Of a stretch of DNA of 64,000 nucleotides, positions 14,373 to 21,725 are shown piece by piece (the first letter of the stretch is position 1; every line of letters begins with the position of its first letter). Made by a program: the position numbers and the translations under genes. The notes under the pieces are model-generated. The model had not been told where the DNA came from, did no database searches, and saw only the letters and a list, made by a program, of their open reading frames with translations. This DNA comes from Henriciella pelagia (lineage in GTDB: Bacteria; Pseudomonadota; Alphaproteobacteria; Caulobacterales; Hyphomonadaceae). The stretch spans positions 62,001 to 126,000 of the forward strand of contig NZ_NCSU01000011.1 of assembly GCF_002088945.1 (NCBI RefSeq). The letters are read 5' to 3'.

Positions 14373-15818
14373 TTAGTCCAGCAGCGAAAGCTGGCGATCC
14401 TTTGCGCTTTCCTCGCGCTGATGGTCGACGAGGCGCGTCGGATAGCATCCGGTGAAGCAGTGATCGGAGAATTGCGGCAGGTTCACATCGCGTTCGATGC
14501 CAATGGCGGAATAAAGTCCGGGCACAGAAAGGAAGCCGAGTGTTTCGACTTTCAGGAATTCGCGCATCTGTTCGAGCGTATTGGTTGCGGCGAGCAGTTC
14601 GGACTGCGCCGCCATGTCAATGCCGTAGAAGTCCGGATGGGTGATCGGCGGGCTTGCTGAGCGCATATGCACCTCTCGCGCACCTGCATCGCGAACCATC
14701 TGGACGATCTTCTTCGATGTGTTCCCACGCACGATTGAATCGTCGACCAGAAGGACGCGCTTGCCCTCAAGCACGGCACGGTTGGGAGAATGCTTCTTCG
14801 AAATGGACTTCTGGCGCCCCGTCTGGGTCGGCTCGATAAAGGTACGGCCGACATAGTGGCTGCGGATGATACCGAGCTGGAATGGAATGCCGGATTGTTC
14901 GGAAAACCCGATCGCCGCTGGTACACCAGAATCAGGCACAGGAACGATCACATCGACATCTGCAGGGTTCTCAAGCGCCAGCTGATGCCCCATGCGCCGA
15001 CGTACTTCATAAACAGAACGGCCCTGAACTATGCTGTCAGGGCGCGCAAAATAGACATATTCGAACAGGCAGGGGCTCTCGGGGCGTTTGGGGAACGGAT
15101 AGAAGCTCTCCACGCCTTGTTCCGAGATGATAATCACTTCGCCATTCTCGATCTCGCGGATGAATTCCGCGCCGATAATGTCGAGCGCACAGGTTTCCGA
15201 TGCGAGCACCCAGCCATCACCGATCTTCCCGAGTACCAGCGGACGCAGGCCGATTGGGTCACGGGCACCGATAAGCTTCTTGTTAGTCAGGCCAACGAGC
15301 GCGTAACCGCCTTCAATATAGGTGAGTGCGTCCTGGAAGCGGTCCCGCATCAGCGGCTTCGGGCTGCGCGCGACAAGCTGGAGCACCACCTCGGTGTCCA
15401 TGGTGGACTGGAAGATCGCGCCTTTTTCGATGAGGTCGCGGCGCAGCGCCCGGGCATTCGTAATGTTTCCATTGTGGGCAACGGCAAAGCCAGACGAGGC
15501 GAGATCGGCAAAGATCGGTTGAATGTTGCGAAGCGCAGGCTTGCCTTGTGTCGAATACCGATTGTGCCCGATGGCAGACGTGCCAGGCAGGCGCTCGGTC
15601 AGATTGCCCCCGAAATTCTCGCCGACGAGTCCCATGTGGCGCTCATTGTGGAACTTCTCGCCGTCGAAGGTGGTAATGCCACAGGCTTCCTGCCCGCGAT
15701 GCTGAAGCGCGTGCAGGCCAAGTGCTGTGAGCAGAGCTGCTTCAGGATGTCCGAAAACGCCAACGATGCCGCATTCTTCGCGAGGTTTGTCGTCATCATG
15801 ATCCCAGAACATCGACAC
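14373..15818 (-). CDS. purF: Amidophosphoribosyltransferase
   Basis: PurF makes 5-phosphoribosylamine from PRPP and glutamine, the first step of de novo purine synthesis. The 481-aa protein begins with a short propeptide that ends before the N-terminal nucleophile Cys16 (EECGIVG). The glutaminase domain follows, then the phosphoribosyltransferase PRPP loop VLLVDDSIVRGNTSKK. Compared with the B. subtilis enzyme (from memory), a [4Fe-4S] ligand position is Asp in THPDFYGID and the paired C-terminal Cys motif is replaced by LPQFSDHC, so an iron-sulfur cluster looks unlikely. An ATG two codons downstream is an alternative start. It lies 25 bp after cvpA, a conserved pairing. Confidence 0.96.
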   Translation of the reverse strand: MSMFWDHDDDKPREECGIVGVFGHPEAALLTALGLHALQHRGQEACGITTFDGEKFHNERHMGLVGENFGGNLTERLPGTSAIGHNRYSTQGKPALRNIQPIFADLASSGFAVAHNGNITNARALRRDLIEKGAIFQSTMDTEVVLQLVARSPKPLMRDRFQDALTYIEGGYALVGLTNKKLIGARDPIGLRPLVLGKIGDGWVLASETCALDIIGAEFIREIENGEVIIISEQGVESFYPFPKRPESPCLFEYVYFARPDSIVQGRSVYEVRRRMGHQLALENPADVDVIVPVPDSGVPAAIGFSEQSGIPFQLGIIRSHYVGRTFIEPTQTGRQKSISKKHSPNRAVLEGKRVLLVDDSIVRGNTSKKIVQMVRDAGAREVHMRSASPPITHPDFYGIDMAAQSELLAATNTLEQMREFLKVETLGFLSVPGLYSAIGIERDVNLPQFSDHCFTGCYPTRLVDHQREESAKDRQLSLLD

Positions 15819-15843
15819 ACCTCATTGGCTTATTGCCTGCGAG

Positions 15844-16392
15844 TTATGACGGAGATGTGACTTCGTCAAGGGGATCGCGCTGTTGAACGCGTTCTCCCAC
15901 CTGTGGCGCGTAGCGTTCGACATACTCCGCGCCATTTTCCAGCATCGGATAGGACTGAGCGTCGCGAATCCATTCCGGAATGCGGTCATGATCGAGGGCC
16001 ATGCGCATAAGAAACACGAAGAATATCAAGACGATCGCGCCGCGCACGAAGCCGAAAACCGCGCCTGCGATGCGGTCAAAGGCGCTTACGCCTTCTGCGC
16101 CCTGGATCGATTTGGACAGGTTCGCCCCGAACCACGCCACAACGACATATGCCAACAGGAAAAAGCCGAGCAGCAGGATCGCGGATGGCAGCCAGTCCGG
16201 CGAATCGGCAGGAAGGAGGCTGACAAGAAATCCGTTCAGGAACTTGTTGGCGAAATAGGCGGCGGCGAGCGCAGCAATGAACGCTCCGAGTGTTGCCAGT
16301 TCGCGCATGAAGCCGCGTGCCAGCGCCATCAGCGTGGAGATAATCAGAAGGACGATCACGATCGCGTCAAAGGCTGTGAGGGCGTCCATCAT
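15844..16392 (-). CDS. cvpA: CvpA family membrane protein
   Basis: This 182-aa protein has four hydrophobic helices (about residues 5-25, 30-50, 65-85 and 100-130) and the family signatures FDAIVIVLLI, ALARGFMRE and AFDRIAGAVFGFVRGA. CvpA is named for its effect on colicin V production and has been linked to envelope stress tolerance; its biochemical role is unsettled. It overlaps the end of radA by 4 bp and precedes purF by 25 bp, the common cvpA-purF arrangement. The tail after the last helix is hydrophilic and probably cytoplasmic. Confidence 0.9.
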   Translation of the reverse strand: MMDALTAFDAIVIVLLIISTLMALARGFMRELATLGAFIAALAAAYFANKFLNGFLVSLLPADSPDWLPSAILLLGFFLLAYVVVAWFGANLSKSIQGAEGVSAFDRIAGAVFGFVRGAIVLIFFVFLMRMALDHDRIPEWIRDAQSYPMLENGAEYVERYAPQVGERVQQRDPLDEVTSPS

Positions 16393-17765
16393 GCGTCTGG
16401 TTCCGGACCTAACAAGTCTACAAGTTCAGATAGCCGTGACAGCCCCGTCACGGTCAACCCTTCAATTGCGGACAAACTGCCTTCTGGCACGAACGCATGC
16501 TTGAAACCTAGCCGTTTGGCCTCCTTAAGGCGCTGATCCATTCGTGCTACCGGCCGGATCGAACCCGATAGCGCCACCTCACCGAAGAAGACGGACTTTT
16601 CCGGCGCGGGCCTGTCGGCGAGTGAGGTGAGAAGGGCCGCGGCCGCTGCGAGGTCTCCGGCAGGCTCAGCGATTCGGTAGCCACCGGCCACAGAGAGATA
16701 GACGTCACGGCCGCCCAGCGAGACCCCGCAGCGAGCTTCCAGCACCGCAAGGACCATGGCGAGCCGGTTTGCATCCCAGCCGACGATGCTGCGCCGAGGG
16801 GTGCCGTAGGCAGAATTGGAAACAAGTGCCTGGACCTCGGCGAGGACTGGTCTTGAGCCCTCCATCGCCGCGAACACCGCTGCCCCGCCAGATCCCTCAT
16901 TGTCACTGGACAGGAACAGGGCCGATGGCTCACGTGCTGGCGCCAGTCCATATTGATGCATTTCAAAGATGCCGATTTCGTCGGTCGGTCCGAAGCGGTT
17001 CTTCACCGCGCGCAGGATCCGGAACTGGTGTCCGCGCTCGCCCTCAAAGTAAAATACAGTGTCGACCATATGTTCAACGACGCGGGGGCCAGCGATCTGG
17101 CCTTCCTTGGTCACGTGTCCGACGAGGATCAGCGCGACATCCGACTTCTTTGCCCATCGCGTCAGTTCCTGTGCGCACGCGCGTACCTGTGCGACAGAAC
17201 CGGGCGCCGCTTCAAGATTGTCTGACCACATGGTCTGGATTGAATCGATCACGACGAAGTCCGGCTTTGCAGCCTTGAGCGCCGCCAGCACTTTTCGAAG
17301 ATCTGTCTCAGTCGCGAGTTCAACAGGGCTTTCTGCAACCTTCAGCCGGCGTGCGCGATCCTGGATCTGCGCGGCTGCCTCTTCCCCTGACACGTACACG
17401 GTTTTCAGGCCATTGCGCGCAAGGCGGGCCGCGACCTGTAACAGGAGCGTGGATTTTCCTATGCCGGGATCGCCCCCAATCAGCGTGGCCGAAGACGGCA
17501 CCAGACCGCCGCCGAATACCCGGTCGAGTTCTTCAACCCCAATCTCGTGCCTCTGCTGAGGCTCGGTTTCAGCGTTCAGCGGCGTGAACTCTGCCTTGCC
17601 GGCCTTGCGAGAAAGCGTTTTTGGCGCCGAGAGACCGCCCGGAGCCGCTGACATGGAGTCCTCGACCAGCGTATTCCACTCGCCACATGCTTCGCAGCGA
17701 CCGGCCCATTTTGCATGAACAGCGCCGCAGGATTGGCAGACAAAACTCGTATTGGACTTGGCCAT
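16389..17765 (-). CDS. radA: DNA repair ATPase RadA (Sms)
   Basis: RadA is a RecA-like ATPase that drives branch migration during recombinational repair. The 458-aa product has an N-terminal C4 zinc finger (C10, C13, C24, C27), Walker A GGDPGIGKST (97-106), the RadA-specific KNRFG motif and a C-terminal Lon-protease-like domain (GGRDVYLSVAGGY and later LSGSIRPV). Length is standard. It is the first gene of the radA-cvpA-purF-SDR operon and shares an AT-rich divergent intergenic region with urcA. Confidence 0.96.
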   Translation of the reverse strand: MAKSNTSFVCQSCGAVHAKWAGRCEACGEWNTLVEDSMSAAPGGLSAPKTLSRKAGKAEFTPLNAETEPQQRHEIGVEELDRVFGGGLVPSSATLIGGDPGIGKSTLLLQVAARLARNGLKTVYVSGEEAAAQIQDRARRLKVAESPVELATETDLRKVLAALKAAKPDFVVIDSIQTMWSDNLEAAPGSVAQVRACAQELTRWAKKSDVALILVGHVTKEGQIAGPRVVEHMVDTVFYFEGERGHQFRILRAVKNRFGPTDEIGIFEMHQYGLAPAREPSALFLSSDNEGSGGAAVFAAMEGSRPVLAEVQALVSNSAYGTPRRSIVGWDANRLAMVLAVLEARCGVSLGGRDVYLSVAGGYRIAEPAGDLAAAAALLTSLADRPAPEKSVFFGEVALSGSIRPVARMDQRLKEAKRLGFKHAFVPEGSLSAIEGLTVTGLSRLSELVDLLGPEPDA

Positions 17766-17839
17766 GGGGAAAGGCCCTAAAGCGATGCGCCGATGCCGTG
17801 AAGCATCAATTAAAATACGACAATTGTAACATTAACAGC

Positions 17840-17869
17840 TTGTAATTATCGAAAAACAATAATTATGGT
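17840..17869 (+). promoter_or_regulatory. Candidate urcA promoter with overlapping inverted repeat
   Basis: TTGTAA (17840-17845) and TTATGG or TATGGT (17863-17869) are spaced 17-18 bp apart and resemble a sigma-70 promoter reading toward urcA. An inverted repeat AATTAT-N9-ATAATT (17844-17864) lies across the spacer and could be an operator. The surrounding DNA is markedly AT-rich relative to the window. Promoter function is predicted only. Confidence 0.35.
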
Positions 17870-17925
17870 ATGGTGCTTGGGCTCAAGGGAACGGGTATGA
17901 AAACATAATCAGAGAGGGACATATC

Positions 17926-18255
17926 ATGTTCTCGAAGAAACTTGCCATTGTCAGCTTTTTTGCCGCTTCGGCACTTGCCGTCAGCCCAGCCCTTGCCGCT
18001 GGGGCCAAGGATACCAAATCGGCTGAAGTTGACATATCAGGATTCGACCTGACAACGGATGATGGCTCCAAAGTGGTCATCCATCGGCTGGAACGTGCTG
18101 CAAAAAAGGTGTGTGGGGCTCGATCAGGCCCGCAATCCATTGCCGAAAGAAATGCAATAAACCGGTGCATCGACGACGCGATGAACAACGCGCTTGAGTC
18201 GCTCACCGCCGCGCGCGAACGCCAGGCGGCGCTCAAGAATACCGACGTCGGCTAA
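17926..18255 (+). CDS. UrcA family exported protein
   Basis: This is a small 109-aa exported protein with a signal peptide ending near PALAAG (residue 26). The mature part has the UrcA-family layout: an early beta-rich ISGFDLTTDDG, then a helix with AAKKVCG, and a second Cys in NRCIDDAMNNAL. The two cysteines probably form a disulfide. UrcA proteins are common in Caulobacterales, Sphingomonadales and related groups and their function is unknown. The gene is monocistronic, with an AGAGAGGGACA ribosome site and a hairpin downstream. Confidence 0.8.
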   Translation: MFSKKLAIVSFFAASALAVSPALAAGAKDTKSAEVDISGFDLTTDDGSKVVIHRLERAAKKVCGARSGPQSIAERNAINRCIDDAMNNALESLTAARERQAALKNTDVG

Positions 18256-18273
18256 GCGGAGATTCCGTAACGG

Positions 18274-18307
18274 ACACCCGGTTGCGCAAGCTGACGTGAC
18301 CGGGTGT
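18274..18307 (+). terminator. Hairpin downstream of urcA
   Basis: ACACCCGGT and ACCGGGTGT form a perfect 9-bp stem around a 16-base loop, 19 bp after the urcA stop. It is not followed by a T-run, so it may be a weak or factor-dependent terminator, or a 3' stabilising structure. Confidence 0.4.
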
Positions 18308-18396
18308 GCATCACGTTCCAGGCATATTATGGAGGAGTGTTTCAGATGTAGTGCGCAGGGTGGAAAATAGCGAGTGTTTCGCGTTTTATCGGCATT

Positions 18397-19002
18397 TTAA
18401 TTCATATCTTCTGACGGCCGGTCCGAGCCGTCGTCGTCAAAGGGCGGTAATTTCGGGACCGATTTTCCCATACAGGTGAAGGGCGCTACGCCGTCTGGCA
18501 TCCTGCCATTCTGCAGCCGAACCGCCCGCGCCGGGCCTCTTGCATTGCCGGCTGTGAAGGCAAACTGTCCCTCCAGGACATCGACATTGCGCTGGTAAAA
18601 AGGGATGTAGCCTGAAAGCAGGCGTCGGCCGACTGTTGGGTGCAATTCGAACCGGCCCGTCGAGGCCCGTCTTGCACCTTCAAATCTGCCCGTGAGCGAC
18701 ACTGAGTTAATCTCTTTGGCGCCTACCAGCCGTACTGGGTGTCGAGCCGTCGCGGGTATCGCGGCGAAAGCCTCTTCGACTTTTTCGCCATCGCCGACGA
18801 CTGGCGCTGACAACGGATCATCAGAAAGGAATACGTGCCAGGCAAGGTGAAGGCCTTCATAGGCAGCAAAATCCGTTTCCTCAGTGCAGGTATCGATCCG
18901 CCACTCGCCATCGAGGCGGAACTTTTCATATTGCAGCCAGCCGGTAAAGCCGATCGACACGGCTGTGAACGCAACTGAGATGATCTTGATGACTTCGAAC
19001 AT
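18397..19002 (-). CDS. Hypothetical protein with N-terminal membrane anchor
   Basis: This 201-aa protein is not recognised. Residues 5-23 form one hydrophobic helix (IKIISVAFTAVSIGFTGWL). The rest is a hydrophilic, beta-rich domain beginning LDGEWRIDTC, with two Cys (about 39 and 180) and a Pro/Asp-rich tail. The N-in, periplasm-out topology resembles MlaD in outline, but no MCE-domain motifs are visible. It lies 62 bp downstream of mlaF on the same strand, where mlaD is often found, with a good GGGGAG ribosome site. Functional linkage to the Mla transporter is speculative. Confidence 0.7.
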   Translation of the reverse strand: MFEVIKIISVAFTAVSIGFTGWLQYEKFRLDGEWRIDTCTEETDFAAYEGLHLAWHVFLSDDPLSAPVVGDGEKVEEAFAAIPATARHPVRLVGAKEINSVSLTGRFEGARRASTGRFELHPTVGRRLLSGYIPFYQRNVDVLEGQFAFTAGNARGPARAVRLQNGRMPDGVAPFTCMGKSVPKLPPFDDDGSDRPSEDMN

Positions 19003-19064
19003 GGCGCGGCTCCCCTCATGCCGGTGATGGGAAGATTAGCTTCGCGCAGGCGAGGAGACCAGAA

Positions 19065-19829
19065 CTAGATCGCGGGCTGGATAGGACCGTCGGCGCGACC
19101 GTTCACGAACTGGTCGACATGCGCATTACCCGAATTCTCGATGCTGGAGGCCGGACCGCGCCAGATGATCCTGCCTTCGAACAGCATGGCGATCTCATCC
19201 GCCACCTTGCGGGCGGATGCCATGTCATGTGTGATCGTCACGGCTGCCGCGCCAAGCGCCTTTACCTGCTCCAGAATGAGGTCATTGATCGCATCAGCAG
19301 TGATGGGGTCGAGGCCGGTGGTCGGTTCATCGAAAAAGATGAGGTCCGGTTTGGTGATGATGGCGCGGGCGAGGGCGACCCGTTTCTGCATGCCGCCAGA
19401 TATTTCAGCAGGATAGAGGTCTGCGACTGACGAGCCGAGACGGACTTTCTTCAGTGTTTCGATCGCCCGCTCCTTGGCGTCCGAACGCTTCATCTTCTCG
19501 GCGTTCAGCAACCGGAAGGCGACGTTCTCCCAGACGGTCAGACTGTCAAATAGAGCGCCGGACTGGAACAGCATGCCGATCCTGGCCCGCATCGCTTCAC
19601 GCTCGCGGCCCTGATCGTGGGTGACGTCTTCGCCGTTGAACAGGATCTGTCCGGCATCCGGCGTCATCAGGCCAAGCGCATTTTTCAGCATGACGGACTT
19701 TCCGGAGCCCGATCCGCCAAGAACGACAAGCGAATTGCCTGGCGCAACATCGATATCCACGCCCCGCAGGACCTGATTGGACCCAAAGCTTTTCTCGACG
19801 CCTTTGAGCTGGAGGATGGGCTGGGTCAT
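19065..19829 (-). CDS. mlaF: Mla phospholipid transporter ATPase MlaF
   Basis: MlaF is the ABC ATPase of the MlaFEDB system that moves phospholipids between the inner and outer membranes. The 254-aa protein has Walker A GGSGSGKSV (38-46), the signature ISGGMQKRVALARA and Walker B LIFFDEPTTGLDP. SGGMQKR and TTGLDP are characteristic of the MCE-linked ABC subfamily. It lies 3 bp after mlaE. mlaD, mlaC and mlaB are not visible in the window. The assignment is good at subfamily level; the exact cargo is inferred. Confidence 0.88.
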   Translation of the reverse strand: MTQPILQLKGVEKSFGSNQVLRGVDIDVAPGNSLVVLGGSGSGKSVMLKNALGLMTPDAGQILFNGEDVTHDQGREREAMRARIGMLFQSGALFDSLTVWENVAFRLLNAEKMKRSDAKERAIETLKKVRLGSSVADLYPAEISGGMQKRVALARAIITKPDLIFFDEPTTGLDPITADAINDLILEQVKALGAAAVTITHDMASARKVADEIAMLFEGRIIWRGPASSIENSGNAHVDQFVNGRADGPIQPAI

Positions 19830-19832
19830 GGC

Positions 19833-20648
19833 TTAGATCCCTATCCGGACGAAGAGAGTGGAAAGCATGTAATTGCTGGCCAGAACGAGTACGGCCGCGC
19901 CGACCATGGACAGGGTCGCTGCCCGCCCGACGCCCGTCGCGCCGGCCTTGGATTTTGAGCCCTGATAGCACCCCATGATGGCGATCACAGCTCCGAAGAT
20001 GACAGCCTTGATGAGTCCGACGACAACGTCTTCCATCGTCAGGAAGTCGATCGTGTTGCGCAAATAGGTTGTTGAATCGAAGTCGAGGGCGAACACGCTG
20101 ACCAGCCAGCCGCCCATAACGCCAATGATGTCAGAAATCAGAACGAGGACGGGCAGGGTGATGCATGCGGCCAGGAAGCGCGGCGCATAGAGATATCGGA
20201 ATGGGTTGGCCGACAGCGTTTTCAGCGCGTCAATCTGCTCGGTCACTTTCATCGCACCGATTTCGGCCGCGATACCGGCCGTTACCCGGCCGGCCAGCAT
20301 GAGGCCGGTGATCGTTGCGCCCAGCTCGCGCGTGATGCCGAGAACGACGATGTTCGGGACAAACTGCTCAGCGCCAAAGCGATTGCCGCCCGTATAGATG
20401 TTGAGTGCGAGAGCGGCCCCGATAAAGACCGCAGAGAGGCCCACCACAGGAAGGGAGTAAAAGCCAATGGCTACGATCTGCTTCCAGATCTGTGCCAGGT
20501 TCCAGGGCGGAGTGAAGGCAGCCGCTTTCGTCCGTCCGGCGAAGATTGCGAGACGTCCTGTCTCTGCAAACAGGCCGATAGCCCCGCGGCCCAGCCAGGC
20601 GAGCGGATTGGGAAAGCCACTGGAATTAGTCGTAGAGCCGTCTGACAC
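19833..20648 (-). CDS. mlaE: Mla phospholipid transporter permease MlaE
   Basis: This 271-aa integral membrane permease of the MlaE family has the family-specific core GAALALNIYTGGNRFGAE, then REL-GAT-ITGLMLAGR-T and GAMKVTEQIDAL, followed by LAPRFLA-like YAPRFLA. About five to six hydrophobic helices are visible. It pairs with MlaF (3 bp apart). Its start lies inside the 3' end of alr (23-bp overlap), implying translational coupling to alr. Confidence 0.9.
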   Translation of the reverse strand: MSDGSTTNSSGFPNPLAWLGRGAIGLFAETGRLAIFAGRTKAAAFTPPWNLAQIWKQIVAIGFYSLPVVGLSAVFIGAALALNIYTGGNRFGAEQFVPNIVVLGITRELGATITGLMLAGRVTAGIAAEIGAMKVTEQIDALKTLSANPFRYLYAPRFLAACITLPVLVLISDIIGVMGGWLVSVFALDFDSTTYLRNTIDFLTMEDVVVGLIKAVIFGAVIAIMGCYQGSKSKAGATGVGRAATLSMVGAAVLVLASNYMLSTLFVRIGI

Positions 20649-21687
20649 GTCGTCCCAGTCCCGTTACAAGTTCATAGCCGACGGTGCCGGCACATCTGGC
20701 TTGCTCCTCGAGTGGAGCTTCAGGCCCGATGAATTGGGCGAATGCGCCAGGTTTGGCAAGGTCTGAGGCTGCGCTCACATCAATCGTGATGAGATCCATC
20801 GAGACCCGCCCCATGATCGGACAGCGAATGCCACCAAGGCAAGCAAAACCGCGATTGCTGGCATGTCGGGGGAAGCCGTCGCCATAACCAAGCGCCACCG
20901 TCGCAAGCAGGGTTTCATGCCTCAATTCTCGCGTTGCGCCATAGCCGACGGTCTCGTCGGGGCCGGCCGTTTGCACAGTCAGAATGGGGGCTTCGAGCGT
21001 CATTCCGGGACGAAGAATTGTGCCCTCTGGCGGCGTCGGTCCGCCTCCATAAAGGCCAATTCCCGGACGGGTTATATCGAAGCCGTACATTTGTCCGAGA
21101 AAGCATCCGCCGGTGTTTGCAAGACTGGATCTGACCCTGGTCAATGGCAGGATCAGATCGCCAAACGTGTAACACTGGCGGGTATTGAGAACGCATTGAG
21201 GGTCGTCGGAGTCGACCAGGTGTGACATCACGTGTGAGAGCGGTGTCCCGCGAACCAGATCGAACATCCGTGGCACATCGGCAGGTCGCACGCCGAGGCG
21301 GTTCATGCCCGTATCAATGTGCACCGCATATGGTTCTGTACGATTGTACGACAGCCAGTCCTCGAGCGCTTCGATGGAATTCATGACAGGCACGAGAGCT
21401 GCGTCTTGTACAATTGTACGATCCTCGTGCTGCGCCCCGTTGAAAACGATGATTTCGGCGTCGGCACCAATCGCCTCGCGCAGCTGTGCGCCCTCTTCGA
21501 CATAGGCCACGAAGAACGTTCGGCAGCCCGCCCGATGAAGCGTCAGGCCGACCTCAGCGACGCCATGCCCATAGGCGTTCGCCTTGACCACCGCGCCGGT
21601 CTCGCTGTCCGCCGTCAGCGAGCCGATCGTGCGCCAGTTCGCGACTATGTTGTCGAGGTGGATTCTGGCGCGCGGGTGAAGACTCAT
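20626..21687 (-). CDS. alr: Alanine racemase
   Basis: This PLP enzyme interconverts L- and D-alanine for peptidoglycan precursors. The 353-aa protein has the PLP-lysine motif VVKANAYGHG (Lys35), the substrate-region GMNRLGV, the RPGIGLYG signature and the GRVSMD motif. It sits 38 bp after dnaB on the same strand, and its 3' end overlaps mlaE by 23 bp. Overlapping with a lipid-transport gene is unusual but the reading frame is intact. Whether it is the biosynthetic (Alr) or catabolic (DadX) type cannot be told from sequence alone; no D-amino-acid dehydrogenase gene is adjacent. Confidence 0.95.
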   Translation of the reverse strand: MSLHPRARIHLDNIVANWRTIGSLTADSETGAVVKANAYGHGVAEVGLTLHRAGCRTFFVAYVEEGAQLREAIGADAEIIVFNGAQHEDRTIVQDAALVPVMNSIEALEDWLSYNRTEPYAVHIDTGMNRLGVRPADVPRMFDLVRGTPLSHVMSHLVDSDDPQCVLNTRQCYTFGDLILPLTRVRSSLANTGGCFLGQMYGFDITRPGIGLYGGGPTPPEGTILRPGMTLEAPILTVQTAGPDETVGYGATRELRHETLLATVALGYGDGFPRHASNRGFACLGGIRCPIMGRVSMDLITIDVSAASDLAKPGAFAQFIGPEAPLEEQARCAGTVGYELVTGLGRRVRRLYD

Positions 21688-21725
21688 AAGCTCGCGTTTA
21701 GCTGGGCTCGCCGGTTTCGCAAACT

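Noticed and set aside
14790-15860. Open frame of 356 codons antisense to purF
   Set aside because: purF is well supported by its catalytic Cys and PRPP loop; the antisense frame has no motifs and crosses the purF start region.
16389-17765. RadA considered as a RecA paralogue or Lon protease
   Set aside because: C4 finger, KNRFG motif and Lon-like C-terminus together are specific for RadA; no protease Ser-Lys dyad is evident.
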